From assembly GCA_009928985.1 (NCBI GenBank), contig SABL01000004.1, positions 1-54,135 of the forward strand: a DNA stretch of 54,135 nt, written 5' to 3'. This document shows, one piece after another, positions 18,804 to 27,428 of this stretch. Source of the DNA: Clostridia bacterium (lineage in GTDB: Bacteria > Bacillota > Clostridia > Saccharofermentanales > UBA5734). Position numbers and translations under genes: made by a program. Below the pieces are notes generated by a model, which was given only the letters and a program-made list of their open reading frames with translations, did not search any database and was not told the origin of the DNA. Numbering within the stretch: position 1 is the stretch's first letter; the number at the start of each line of letters is the position of its first letter.

Positions 18804-19136
18804 ATGTTTGGATTGTTTGGCAAAAAGACCCCTTCCTTGTCGATGAAAGATGCACAGGCCGAACTGGCCAAGGACCGTTCCATCGTCCTGCTCGATGTTC
18901 GGACCAAAGATGAGCATAAAAATGGCCACATCAAAGGCAGCGTCAATGTCCCGCTCGACCGCCTGCCAGTCTCGATCGCCCAGAAAGTGCCCAGCAAACA
19001 AGCCAAGCTTTTCGTCTACTGCCTGAGCGGCAGCCGTTCCAGCCAGGCCTGCAGCTGGCTGATGAAAAACGGCTACGAGAACGTCACCAACCTCGGTGGC
19101 ATCACCGCCTGGCCGGGTGTCGTCGTCCGCGGCTGA
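18804..19136 (+). CDS. Rhodanese-domain protein
   Basis: 110 residues, a single rhodanese domain with no signal peptide. The active-site loop is CLSGSRS, with the Cys that would carry a persulfide; LLDVRTKDEHKNGHI and GGITAWPGVV are family marks. AGGAG lies 7 bp before the ATG. By family knowledge it transfers sulfur or detoxifies cyanide-like acceptors; the physiological acceptor is unknown. Transcribed alone between the AraC gene and the convergent DUF155 pair. Confidence 0.92.
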   Translation: MFGLFGKKTPSLSMKDAQAELAKDRSIVLLDVRTKDEHKNGHIKGSVNVPLDRLPVSIAQKVPSKQAKLFVYCLSGSRSSQACSWLMKNGYENVTNLGGITAWPGVVVRG

Positions 19137-19148
19137 TCGAAACGGTTT

Positions 19149-19658
19149 CTAGTCAAACAGCCAATGAAATAATGGGAAGAGCGCGAGCAGGAGGATCTCC
19201 AGCCGAAGCAGCCAATTCTCAGTCAACCTGCTCCTGGATACGATGGTTTTACTGATCAGCGTATCCAGGAGTTTTGCTTTATCCGTCAGACGATCATGGC
19301 TGAGCTGCAGTTCATGTTCACCTGCCAGTTTCTGGTATCGTTGCTGCAACTGCGCTGAAGATCGGCAGATTTTGGGCATCTCCAGTAATTCAATCAAGCG
19401 CAGGTTCTGGAACTGGATCCGCACGACGCGGGTCAGGAGCCGGATATTCCGCTGCGACCGAATGAACAAGCGCCGCTGACCAAGCTCGGTCACCACACGT
19501 TCGACCGCATCGAGAACTTCATCGAGATTTGATTCGGCTGCGGCAAAAGCGCGCGAACGTGCTACGACAACTGCCAGCACCGGGTCATCTGCGCCCATGT
19601 GTGCCTCAGCACCTGATCCTTCTATCACCGGCCCCCTCGAGGGATTTTCGCCTTCCAT
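19149..19658 (-). CDS. Small membrane protein related to the C-terminal half of DUF155/RMD1
   Basis: 169 residues, from the ATG with GAGGT 8 bp upstream; a TTG two codons earlier is possible. It is largely helical and ends in one hydrophobic segment (LEILLLALFPLFHWLF). Side by side with the upstream gene it shares the order LDEVLDAVERVVTEL, RRLFIRS, LTRVVRIQF and a final membrane helix, matching LEPILDTIETKLDRL, IARVVRHEY and the last helix of that protein. I infer it is a paralogue lacking the N-terminal half. It begins next to the upstream gene's stop codon, so the two are co-translated and may form a complex. Confidence 0.75.
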   Translation of the reverse strand: MEGENPSRGPVIEGSGAEAHMGADDPVLAVVVARSRAFAAAESNLDEVLDAVERVVTELGQRRLFIRSQRNIRLLTRVVRIQFQNLRLIELLEMPKICRSSAQLQQRYQKLAGEHELQLSHDRLTDKAKLLDTLISKTIVSRSRLTENWLLRLEILLLALFPLFHWLFD

Positions 19659-19664
19659 CGCCAA

Positions 19665-20489
19665 TTACCTCAGCAAATCGAGCAACATCAGGATGACTTC
19701 GACCACGATCAGCAAGACGATCACCCATTCGACGAAAAGACCCCGGATTGAGTGGCTGATCGACATGAAGCCATCGAGGATCCGCTCGAGGATGGCTGTT
19801 TTGTGCTTGATCACCTCATAGCGGTCGGTCAGCTCGAAGAAATCGGCCATTTTCTCATAGAAATCGGTGGCGTCGCTGCTGGCCCAGGTGATGTCAGGCT
19901 TATCGAGAATCATGATGTAGGCGATGGTGTTATATTCATGCCGGACGACGCGGGCAATCGTCTGGGCCAGTTCCCTGTTGCCCAGGCCCAGTCGTCCCTT
20001 CTCCAGCCGGTCGAGTTTGGTTTCGATGGTATCCAGGATCGGCTCCAGCTGGACTTCGATCCGCTCGAGGGCTGCTGATTTGGCCATGACGGTGGACACC
20101 AGCTCGGGATAATATGGCAACAGGACTGGCACTCGCACAAAATGATCGGTGCATTCGACCGTCAGGCCTGGTTCGACATGCAAGGCATAGTCTTCCCGGT
20201 ACACTCGATAATTGACCGCGTCGATTCCCGGCACCCATTTTTTCAGGAACGCCAGGAATTGCTCCATATGTTCACGGCTGGAGTTGATAAAGACAAGACT
20301 GCCAAAAGAAAAAAGCAGGATTTGCTCGCCAGCACGGCTTTGCCAGCCAGTCATCTGGCCCAGGACCTGCTCAGGCAGGACAAGCGCTTCTTCCCACGTG
20401 TATTTCTTGCGGATCCCGAACGCATCCGCGACCCGGTTCAGATCGATTTCCTGGGCGATCGCAAAGGTGGTGAAACGCAATTCGGGCAC
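19665..20489 (-). CDS. RMD1/DUF155-family membrane-anchored protein
   Basis: 274 residues. GTG start chosen because AGGAGGT lies 5 bp upstream; the frame continues further but without a site. The N-terminal part is soluble (ELRFTTFAIAQEIDLNRVADAFG; LLFSFGSLVFINSS). The helical middle part holds TIETKLDRLEKGRL and HEYNTIAYIMILDKPDITW, and the protein ends in a single membrane helix (WVIVLLIVVEVILMLLDLL). This is the layout of DUF155 proteins such as yeast Rmd1 and bacterial YagE; the biochemical role is unknown. Partner gene directly downstream. Confidence 0.88.
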   Translation of the reverse strand: MPELRFTTFAIAQEIDLNRVADAFGIRKKYTWEEALVLPEQVLGQMTGWQSRAGEQILLFSFGSLVFINSSREHMEQFLAFLKKWVPGIDAVNYRVYREDYALHVEPGLTVECTDHFVRVPVLLPYYPELVSTVMAKSAALERIEVQLEPILDTIETKLDRLEKGRLGLGNRELAQTIARVVRHEYNTIAYIMILDKPDITWASSDATDFYEKMADFFELTDRYEVIKHKTAILERILDGFMSISHSIRGLFVEWVIVLLIVVEVILMLLDLLR

Positions 20490-20551
20490 GGGCGACCTCC
20501 TTTGTCTGGATCGATCCAGCAAACCTCAGCCAATTGTTCTATCTATCTCCA

Positions 20552-22054
20552 TCATAGCCCGGTTCCGTGGACCAGGCCAGCCCAGGCCTGATGCAACAGA
20601 TCTGCGGCCGCGACTAGTTCCTCTGGAGTCAGATGGGCATAACCCAGGATCAGGGTAGGCAATAATTTGTCTGATGTTTGCCCCAGGCGGTATTCGGAAA
20701 GGCCATGGACGCTGATTCCAACCTCGGAAGCTGTAGTCACCAGAGCATCTTCAACAACATAAGCATGGAAAACCACAACCAGATGAAGTCCCGTTTCGAT
20801 GCCGTTGATCTCGATTTTTGACCGGAATTGCCAATTGTCGATGGCTGCAAGCAAAGCATCCCGGCGTTCACGGTAGATCCTGCGCATCTTGTTGAGGTGA
20901 TGCTCAAAATAGCCGCCGTCAATAAAACGGGCCAATGTCATTTGTTCCAGGCGTGAAACTGTCGAAGCGTAGAACATCAGTTCCTGCCGGTATCGCATCA
21001 AGAGTTGGGGTGGCAGGATCAGGTAGCTGATTCGCAGAGATGGGGCAAGACTCTTGGAAAAAGTGCCCATGTAAATCACTTGACCCTGTTGGTCAAGGCT
21101 ATGCAGGGTTGGGATGGGTCGCCCGGAAAAACGGAATTCACTGTCATAGTCGTCTTCGATGATGTAATGATCAAAGAAGCCATTGACGCGGTGCAGCATG
21201 TTTTCCCGTCGCTTCAAAGGCATGACCACCCCCGTCGGAAACTGGTGTGAGGGTGTCAAGTAAATAACATCTGGTTTTGCAAGCTCCAGCGGGTGGATGA
21301 ACATGCCGTGGCGATCGACCTCGAAGCGCAGGATTTGTGCTTTGTGTTTCTCAAGGATCCGGCTGACTTTGACATAACCTGGGTCTTCAATGGCATAGCG
21401 CCTGCCAGGTCCGAGCAGCTGGATGATGAGGCTGAACAGGTATTCGCTCCCAGCACCAATGATGATTTGTTCTGGATCACAGGCCATGCCGCGGTACGCC
21501 TGCAAATGCCTGGCGATACTGGCCCGGAGCCGTTCATCCCCTTGCGGCGGGCTGATCTCCAGAAGGTCGCGGCCTTCTTCCTGCAGGACTTGGCGCGATA
21601 GGCGGGCCCAGATGGTAAAAGGAAATGACGCCGTATCCACTTTGTTGGTTGAAAAATCATAGGCCAACCCTGGCTTGTTCACTTCCCGTTCTCGTTGCCA
21701 AGCCGCTTTATACCGGTTTATGAGTGGACCTGATTTTTCAAGTTTGGCTTGTTTTTTCAAAAAGGACCGGTCGAATGGTTCGAAAGAATTGCGGACAAAA
21801 TAGCCACGCCGTGGCAACGTTTCAACTTGTCCTTCCGCCACCAGTTGGCTATACGCATTTTCCACGGTGATGGAGCTCACTCCCAAATGGGCCGCCAGAA
21901 CTCGTTTGGAAGGCAGCCGCTTGCCCGGAACCAGAACATGGGTCTGGATTTCCCGGCGCAACAACTGGCAAAGCTGCTCATACATGGGAACCTGAGAGCG
22001 TGGATCCAGCGTCCACGTCAGGAGCTTGATCTGCCTTCTTTCACGAATATTCAT
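20552..22054 (-). CDS. pdxR: PdxR-type MocR regulator (GntR HTH + aminotransferase domain)
   Basis: 500 residues. The N-terminal winged helix (LPSKRVLAAHLGVSSITVENAYSQL) is linked to a fold-type I aminotransferase domain. The PLP-binding Lys lies in GTFSKSLAPSLR, with EDDYDSEFRF upstream. By family knowledge PdxR senses PLP through the aminotransferase-like domain and activates pdxST when PLP is low. It is divergent from pdxS, which supports the name. The ATG at 22054 has AAGGA about 10 bp upstream. Repeated ACTGG elements in the shared promoter are likely its operators. Confidence 0.9.
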   Translation of the reverse strand: MNIRERRQIKLLTWTLDPRSQVPMYEQLCQLLRREIQTHVLVPGKRLPSKRVLAAHLGVSSITVENAYSQLVAEGQVETLPRRGYFVRNSFEPFDRSFLKKQAKLEKSGPLINRYKAAWQREREVNKPGLAYDFSTNKVDTASFPFTIWARLSRQVLQEEGRDLLEISPPQGDERLRASIARHLQAYRGMACDPEQIIIGAGSEYLFSLIIQLLGPGRRYAIEDPGYVKVSRILEKHKAQILRFEVDRHGMFIHPLELAKPDVIYLTPSHQFPTGVVMPLKRRENMLHRVNGFFDHYIIEDDYDSEFRFSGRPIPTLHSLDQQGQVIYMGTFSKSLAPSLRISYLILPPQLLMRYRQELMFYASTVSRLEQMTLARFIDGGYFEHHLNKMRRIYRERRDALLAAIDNWQFRSKIEINGIETGLHLVVVFHAYVVEDALVTTASEVGISVHGLSEYRLGQTSDKLLPTLILGYAHLTPEELVAAADLLHQAWAGLVHGTGL

Positions 22055-22087
22055 AACTGTTCCGATCCTTGAACAAGTGCTCATTGG

Positions 22088-22166
22088 ACTGGTTTTGCAC
22101 GCCAGTTCCTATGCAAACTGGTCATATCAAATTAGCACAAACTGGCACTTTTGATAAGGCCAGTTT
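22088..22166. promoter_or_regulatory. Putative PdxR operator cluster
   Basis: The pdxR-pdxS intergenic region has CAAACTGG at 22114-22121 and 22138-22145 (direct repeats 24 bp apart), the inverse CCAGTTT at 22160-22166, and an ACTGG/CCAGT inverted pair at 22088-22106. MocR regulators bind such direct-plus-inverted sets. Binding is inferred. Confidence 0.6.
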
Positions 22167-22264
22167 CCGTATAGAGTTGGGACAGGCCACCCGCCACAGT
22201 TCAATCATAATCGAGGCCAGCCAATGGCTCGCGCCACTGATTCATGAAAAAGGAGTCCCAAACT

Positions 22265-23143
22265 ATGTCAGACCAACTTACACTCAACAAGAACCTGGCC
22301 CAGATGCTCAAAGGCGGTGTCATCATGGATGTCACCAATGTCGCGGAGGCCGTCATTGCCCAGGAAGCCGGAGCCGTCGCCGTCATGGCGCTCGAACGCG
22401 TACCTTCGGACATCCGGAAACAAGGCGGTGTCGCCCGGATGAGCGATCCGCGCATGATTCGCGAAATCCAGGCCGCCGTTACCATACCGGTGATGGCCAA
22501 AGTCCGGATCGGCCATTTCGTTGAAGCCCAGATCCTCGAAGCCCTGAAAATCGACTTTATTGATGAAAGTGAAGTCCTGACGCCGGCTGATGAAACCTTC
22601 CACATCGACAAGCGTGTCTTCAAAGCCCCTTTTGTCTGCGGGGCCAGAAATCTTGGCGAGGCCTTGCGCCGGATCGGTGAGGGGGCAGCCATGATCCGCA
22701 CCAAAGGCGAAGCTGGCACCGGCAATGTCGTCGAAGCCGTCCGCCATATGCGCACCATGATGAGCGAAATCCGCACCTTGAGCCACTTGCCAGCCGGGGA
22801 ACGGATGAATGTTGCCAAGGAAATCGGCGCTCCCTACGATCTGGTCGTCTGGACCGCTGAAAATGGTCGCCTGCCGGTCGTCAATTTTGCTGCCGGCGGC
22901 ATTGCCACACCCGCCGATGCAGCTCTGATGATGCAACTTGGCAGCGAAGGCGTCTTTGTTGGCTCGGGAATTTTCAAATCAGCCGATCCAGCCACCCGGG
23001 CCAAAGCGATTGTCCGTGCCACCGCCTTCTACAACGATCCGGAAATCCTGGCCGAAGTCAGCGAAAACCTCGGCGAGCCGATGTCCGGCCTCGATATTCG
23101 CGAATTGCCAGCCAGCCAGCTGATCGCCACCCGTGGCTGGTAA
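22265..23143 (+). CDS. pdxS: Pyridoxal 5'-phosphate synthase, PdxS subunit
   Basis: 292 residues. PdxS condenses ribose-5-phosphate, glyceraldehyde-3-phosphate and ammonia to PLP in a (beta/alpha)8 barrel. [19 protein letters not shown] and the second-lysine region [19 protein letters not shown] are present, with the [16 protein letters not shown] phosphate site. Start at [13 protein letters not shown], with AAGGAG 9 bp upstream; an earlier in-frame ATG overlaps that site. It overlaps pdxT by 11 bp. Confidence 0.98.
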   Translation: MSDQLTLNKNLAQMLKGGVIMDVTNVAEAVIAQEAGAVAVMALERVPSDIRKQGGVARMSDPRMIREIQAAVTIPVMAKVRIGHFVEAQILEALKIDFIDESEVLTPADETFHIDKRVFKAPFVCGARNLGEALRRIGEGAAMIRTKGEAGTGNVVEAVRHMRTMMSEIRTLSHLPAGERMNVAKEIGAPYDLVVWTAENGRLPVVNFAAGGIATPADAALMMQLGSEGVFVGSGIFKSADPATRAKAIVRATAFYNDPEILAEVSENLGEPMSGLDIRELPASQLIATRGW

Positions 23144-23732
23144 ATCTGTGATCTGCACGATTGGAGTCCTGGCCTTGCAAGGATCCGTGGCGGAGCACAT
23201 GGCTCATCTTGCGGTCCTGTCCAATGTCTTGCCTCGCGAAGTCAAAAAGCCCGCAGACCTGGACGGGATCGACGGCCTGATCCTGCCCGGCGGCGAGAGC
23301 ACCACGCTGTCCCGGCTGATCAAAACTTTTGGACTGTTCGAACCACTGCACCAGAAAATCCAGGCTGGTCTTCCCGTCTGGGGGACCTGTGCCGGACTGA
23401 TCCTGCTGGCCCGTGAGATCGTCGGCGAGCCATGTCACCTCGGTGTCTTGAATATAGCCGTCCGGCGCAATGCCTTCGGCCGCCAGGTGGACAGTTTCCG
23501 CCAGACTGAGCTCATCCCGGTCGTATCCAAAGAGCCGACTGAACTGGTTTTCATCCGTGCCCCCTGGATCGAACAGGCAGGGCCAGACGTCGAGATCCTT
23601 CATGCCATCGAGGGCAAGGTTGTCGCAGTCCGGCAGCAATACTTGCTGGCGACCGCCTTCCATCCGGAATTGGCCGCCAGCTCAGACTGGCACAGCTATT
23701 TTGCCGATCTGGTCGCACAAAGCCTGATATAA
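23133..23732 (+). CDS. pdxT: Pyridoxal 5'-phosphate synthase, PdxT glutaminase
   Basis: 199 residues from the GTG inside the end of pdxS; a GTG at 23148 is an alternative. It supplies ammonia to PdxS from glutamine. Present are [25 protein letters not shown], the nucleophile Cys in [23 protein letters not shown] and the His/Glu pair in AFHPEL. Translationally coupled to pdxS. Confidence 0.97.
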   Translation: MAGKSVICTIGVLALQGSVAEHMAHLAVLSNVLPREVKKPADLDGIDGLILPGGESTTLSRLIKTFGLFEPLHQKIQAGLPVWGTCAGLILLAREIVGEPCHLGVLNIAVRRNAFGRQVDSFRQTELIPVVSKEPTELVFIRAPWIEQAGPDVEILHAIEGKVVAVRQQYLLATAFHPELAASSDWHSYFADLVAQSLI

Positions 23733-23792
23733 TTGAATCAGTGAACAAATGGCTGTTTGGAGAGTCACTCGCCACAGGCAAAGGAGGCCGCC

Positions 23793-24890
23793 ATGCACTT
23801 TTCACTGGCCACCTATCAACCGCCAGATTTTTTCGCACCAGAACTGGACAGCGCCCCGCCAGCCAGGCTCGAGCCAGCGCCACAGGATGGTGTCGCACCG
23901 GAACACTACCATGCCACCAGCATTTTCCCGGAGTATTTCAAAATCGATGACCAGTGGCTGCTGGCCAGGGAAAGCCGCATGGACTGTGTCGCCATCTACG
24001 AACAGGGCCAGATCGAAGTCCGTGAATTCCGGAATATTCGTCGCGGCGATCGTGTGGTGGTCGGGCGTTCCGAAGATGGCCGGGACGGCATTTTTGTCCA
24101 CACCAGCGGTTTCCCCCGGCGATCATCAGCCAATGGAGACACGTTCATTTTCCGCCAGGGGCGCTCACGGGAAACGGCTTTTTCGATGGATTATGATTTC
24201 ATTTATGAGCTGCTGCGCCATGAGCAAAAGCACGGCCTGATCACCTGGGTGCTCGGGCCAGCCTGCTCCTTCGATGCCGATGCGCGCGAGGCTTTTTCCG
24301 GGCTGATCCGGCATGGTTATGTGGATGCTCTGCTGGCGGGCAATGCCCTGGCTGTGCACGATCTCGAAGCCGCCTGGTTCCAGACGGCGCTCGGCCAGGA
24401 CATTTACACCCAGGAATCGAGAAAGCATGGCCATTACCATCATCTCGACACAATCAACCGAGTGCGTGAACACGGCTCGATCGAGCAGTTCATTGCCAAT
24501 GAAAAGATGACGGATGGCATCATCTGCCAGTGTGTCAAAAACCACGTGCCGATGGTCCTGGTTGGCTCGGTTCGTGACGATGGACCATTGCCGGAAGTCT
24601 ATGCCGATGTCTACCTCGGCCAGGCCGCCATGCGCGCCCTGACAAGCCAGGCGACAACGGTCATCTGCCTGGCCACGACGCTGCACGCCATCGCCACCGG
24701 CAATATGACCCCTTCATACCGCGTCCTGCCCGACGGCACCATCCGCGAAGTCTACTTCTACATCGTCGATATTTCCGAGTTCACTATCAACAAACTGTCC
24801 GACCGGGGCAGCCTGTCCTCGCGCGGGATTGTCACCAATGTCCAGGATTTCCTGGTCAACCTCGCCAACGGACTGCATGCATTGCCCTGA
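23793..24890 (+). CDS. TIGR00300-type ornithine cyclodeaminase-like protein (LOR/SDH domain)
   Basis: 365 residues, from the ATG with AAAGGAGG 5-6 bp upstream. The sequence matches the TIGR00300 family: ESRMDCVAIYEQGQIEVREF at the N-terminus, GPACSFDADAREAFSGL, VDALLAGNALAVHDLEAAW, the CQCVKNHVPMVLVGSVRDDGP segment and NMTPSYRVLPDG. Family knowledge: archaeal and cyanobacterial members act as an NAD-dependent ornithine cyclodeaminase that forms proline. It lies 60 bp after pdxT on the same strand and its last 35 bp overlap the convergent VOC gene. The activity in this organism is inferred. Confidence 0.85.
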   Translation: MHFSLATYQPPDFFAPELDSAPPARLEPAPQDGVAPEHYHATSIFPEYFKIDDQWLLARESRMDCVAIYEQGQIEVREFRNIRRGDRVVVGRSEDGRDGIFVHTSGFPRRSSANGDTFIFRQGRSRETAFSMDYDFIYELLRHEQKHGLITWVLGPACSFDADAREAFSGLIRHGYVDALLAGNALAVHDLEAAWFQTALGQDIYTQESRKHGHYHHLDTINRVREHGSIEQFIANEKMTDGIICQCVKNHVPMVLVGSVRDDGPLPEVYADVYLGQAAMRALTSQATTVICLATTLHAIATGNMTPSYRVLPDGTIREVYFYIVDISEFTINKLSDRGSLSSRGIVTNVQDFLVNLANGLHALP

Positions 24891-25551
24891 TCCCATAGGT
24901 CTCGGGCATCGGTACAGCCTGCCAGTCGAGGAACTGGTAAATTTCCAGCGTGATGCGCTGGCCCGAAGGGTCATCCTGGCTGAACATGCCGCAGAGGATC
25001 CGGCCTTCGGTCGCATTCCAGTTTTCGACCGGATCGAAGTCCGGAGTAAAACCCTGCTGGCTGAACGCATGGACGGCGACGGCAAAGTCCGCCGACGGCA
25101 GGCCGAGATGGTCGAGGCCGCAAATCACAGGGTCCTGACAGGGTGACGGCTCGGACAGGCGCTGGCTGACCTCAAAGATCACACCAAACGGGCTGATGAT
25201 GTTGAAAAAATACTCACCCTCGCCATAGACCTTGGGATTGAAAAAGCGCCGGCCGTGGTCGAGCTGCAACTCAAGCGAACGGCTCTGGCACCAGGTGATG
25301 GCTTCCTCAATGTCACGTGTCCGCAGGGCGATGTGCGCCAGACCGGCATAGTAAGTTCCCGCTGCCGGATCTGGCAGGGATTCGCAAGTGCCAGTCTGGA
25401 GCTCGATCAGGCAATTGCCGTTGGCGGCCAGAAAGCCTGCTTCATGATCGGCGACCGAAAAAAACAGGTTTTCCTCGAGCCACTGGGCGGCCAGTTCCGG
25501 AGCTGGAACAGTCAGATGGACACCCCAGCGTGTTTTCAGCTGCTCAAGCAT
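24856..25551 (-). CDS. Two-domain VOC (glyoxalase/extradiol dioxygenase-like) protein
   Basis: 231 residues. Two vicinal oxygen chelate modules can be seen, the first starting GVHLTVPAPELAAQW and continuing GLAHIALRTRDIEEA, the second GLDHLGLPSADFAVAV and ending ITLEIYQFL. Candidate metal ligands are the His of GVHL, of AHIAL and of LDHLG, and the Glu of TLEIYQ. The ATG has GGGGGA 7 bp upstream. It is the last gene of the fucose-type operon, 19 bp after fucU, so a role in clearing an aldehyde such as lactaldehyde or methylglyoxal is possible but not shown. Confidence 0.82.
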   Translation of the reverse strand: MLEQLKTRWGVHLTVPAPELAAQWLEENLFFSVADHEAGFLAANGNCLIELQTGTCESLPDPAAGTYYAGLAHIALRTRDIEEAITWCQSRSLELQLDHGRRFFNPKVYGEGEYFFNIISPFGVIFEVSQRLSEPSPCQDPVICGLDHLGLPSADFAVAVHAFSQQGFTPDFDPVENWNATEGRILCGMFSQDDPSGQRITLEIYQFLDWQAVPMPETYGIRAMHAVRWRG

Positions 25552-25570
25552 GCCAAATCCCCCCTTTGTC

Positions 25571-26005
25571 CTATTCTTTGACGACACCTTTTTTCAAAAT
25601 GATGTTCGCATACAGGGCCTTCTCCCCAGTTGCCACCACGGCAAAGGTCGTTTTGGCCCGGTCATAGAAAGCAAAGCGCTCGATGTTCGTGATCTTTTCA
25701 GCCGCAGCCGGATCGTGCCTGGCAACGATGGCACGATAGTCGTCCCAGATCGGCGTTGCCACAGGATCGCCAGGGGTAACTTGCATCAGCATGACCGGAC
25801 TGTCGACATAGGTATCGAGAGGCATCAGCTGGAGGATGGCATCCAGAAGTTCGGGGATGCCATGGCCGTCGCAGCGGATGACGCGGCTGTTCATGCTGGC
25901 ATGGGGGAAATTGCCATCGCCGAGGCAGATTTCATCGCTGTGACCCATGGTCATCAGGGTGGCGAGCAATTCCGGAGAGAGGATGGATGGAATGCCTTTG
26001 AGCAT
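25571..26005 (-). CDS. fucU: L-fucose mutarotase (FucU/RbsD family)
   Basis: 144 residues or so, starting MLKGIPSILSPELLATLMTMG; AAAGGAA lies 8 bp before the ATG. FucU interconverts alpha- and beta-L-fucopyranose. The active-site His is in MGHSDEICLGDGNFPHAS, and the C-terminal ALYANIILKKGVV matches the family. Two details favour FucU over RbsD: the opening motif, and a separate rbsD in the ribose locus of this window. It sits behind a sugar ABC transporter and near fucI. Confidence 0.92.
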   Translation of the reverse strand: MLKGIPSILSPELLATLMTMGHSDEICLGDGNFPHASMNSRVIRCDGHGIPELLDAILQLMPLDTYVDSPVMLMQVTPGDPVATPIWDDYRAIVARHDPAAAEKITNIERFAFYDRAKTTFAVVATGEKALYANIILKKGVVKE

Positions 26006-26142
26006 GGTTTGATTCCTTTCCGGCTTTTCCAGGGAGACAAAGCCAAGGGAACAGCCGTTGCCTTGATGTCCGGCAGGCCAGACAACGGCAACGGCTGTTC
26101 GCGTTTTCAAGTTCTATTCTTGATGGTAGCAGATGATCTCAA

Positions 26143-27279
26143 TCAGTCATAGAGCAGCTGGGCAATATCTGGCTGGGTCATGTTGTCTTTGGTGTAGAAC
26201 TTGGCACCGGTGTCGATGTCGGCAACGGATTCGCCCTTGTAGGCCTTGAAGGCCAGTTCAACAGCTTTGTAACCGATGTTGAAGGGGTCCTGGGTGATCG
26301 AGCCCATGAAGACACCGGATGAGACAGCAGCCTTCTGGCGTTTGCCGGCGTCAAATCCGACGGCCAGGATGCCTTTGCCACCGAGGTCAACACCTTCGTT
26401 GGAGGAGTCGAGGATGCCATTGGCGGCAGCTTCATTGGAACCGAAGATGGCGACCACATTGTCCTTGGAGAGGAGGGCGGTGCCGGCAGAGGCGATGTCC
26501 GTGGCACTGGTGCTGGCAGCAACGCCAACGTCAATCACAACTTTGGCGGTCTTTTCGTCGCCGTTTTTGAATTTGTCATGACCAACCGAGGCAACTTCGG
26601 CAATGCCGCCAGCCTTGACCAGTTCAGTCATTTTTTCGACAAAACCAGCTGTGCGATTGGTAACGGATTCGCCTACGGCATCCTGGGACAGGACCGCAAT
26701 GATCACTGGATTGCCAGCTGCGCCAGCAGCCAGTTTGTCTTTGATCGCCGGGTAGACATTCTCAGCAGCCAGGGCACCGGCAGCTTTGTTGTCAGTCGAC
26801 GCGTTGGCATAGACAGAGCCAGCCGGAGCATTCGGGACACCCGAGTCAAAACCAATGACCGGGATCTTGGAGGTCAGGGCTTTGTTGAGCTGGTCGGTGA
26901 CGGATTCGGTGGAGAGAGCGGCCAGGGCGATCGCAACTGGCTTCTTGGCCAGGGCGGAGTCGAGCATCTGGACCTGGGCCTGGATGTCGGATTCGGATGG
27001 CGGGCCTTCAAAGGTGATGGTTACGCCGAGTTCGTCAGCGGCAGCCTGGGCGCCTTTGTAGACGGTCTGCCAGAACTGGTGCTGGAAGCCCTTGGAAACG
27101 ACGGCGATGTAGACGTCTTCGGCCGGGGCAGCGGTGGTGGCAGCAGGTGCGGCCGTGGTCTCACCGGCAGCTGGGGCAGCAGTGGTGGTGGCAGTTGTCT
27201 GGCCGCACGCGGTCATGGACAAGAGCAGGGCGAAGGACAGCATGAGCAGGGCGAAAGTCTTGAGCGTTCGATGGTTCAT
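26143..27279 (-). CDS. Sugar ABC transporter substrate-binding lipoprotein (RbsB/PBP1 type)
   Basis: 378 residues. Lipoprotein signal (MNHRTLKTFALLMLSFALLL, then SMTAC), a repetitive Ala/Thr linker, then a periplasmic-binding fold: VSKGFQHQFWQTVYKGAQAAA, VIGFDSGVP, a FGSNEAAANGILD motif and GFDAGKRQKAAV. AGGAGG lies 5-6 bp before the ATG. It follows the permease gene after a 149-bp gap. The ligand is probably L-fucose or a relative, from the FucU/FucI context. Confidence 0.93.
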   Translation of the reverse strand: MNHRTLKTFALLMLSFALLLSMTACGQTTATTTAAPAAGETTAAPAATTAAPAEDVYIAVVSKGFQHQFWQTVYKGAQAAADELGVTITFEGPPSESDIQAQVQMLDSALAKKPVAIALAALSTESVTDQLNKALTSKIPVIGFDSGVPNAPAGSVYANASTDNKAAGALAAENVYPAIKDKLAAGAAGNPVIIAVLSQDAVGESVTNRTAGFVEKMTELVKAGGIAEVASVGHDKFKNGDEKTAKVVIDVGVAASTSATDIASAGTALLSKDNVVAIFGSNEAAANGILDSSNEGVDLGGKGILAVGFDAGKRQKAAVSSGVFMGSITQDPFNIGYKAVELAFKAYKGESVADIDTGAKFYTKDNMTQPDIAQLLYD

Positions 27280-27428
27280 TTTTTCCTCCTTTTTTGTCCA
27301 GGGAAATTTGGAACTTGGGTTTGTATTCGAAGCTGCCGGGTGGCAGGTCTTCGCAGGGCAACGGGGGTGAGTCAGGGCAAGGAATTCAACGATATCCAAT
27401 TGTGGGAGTGTGGATGGACAGGCACCAC

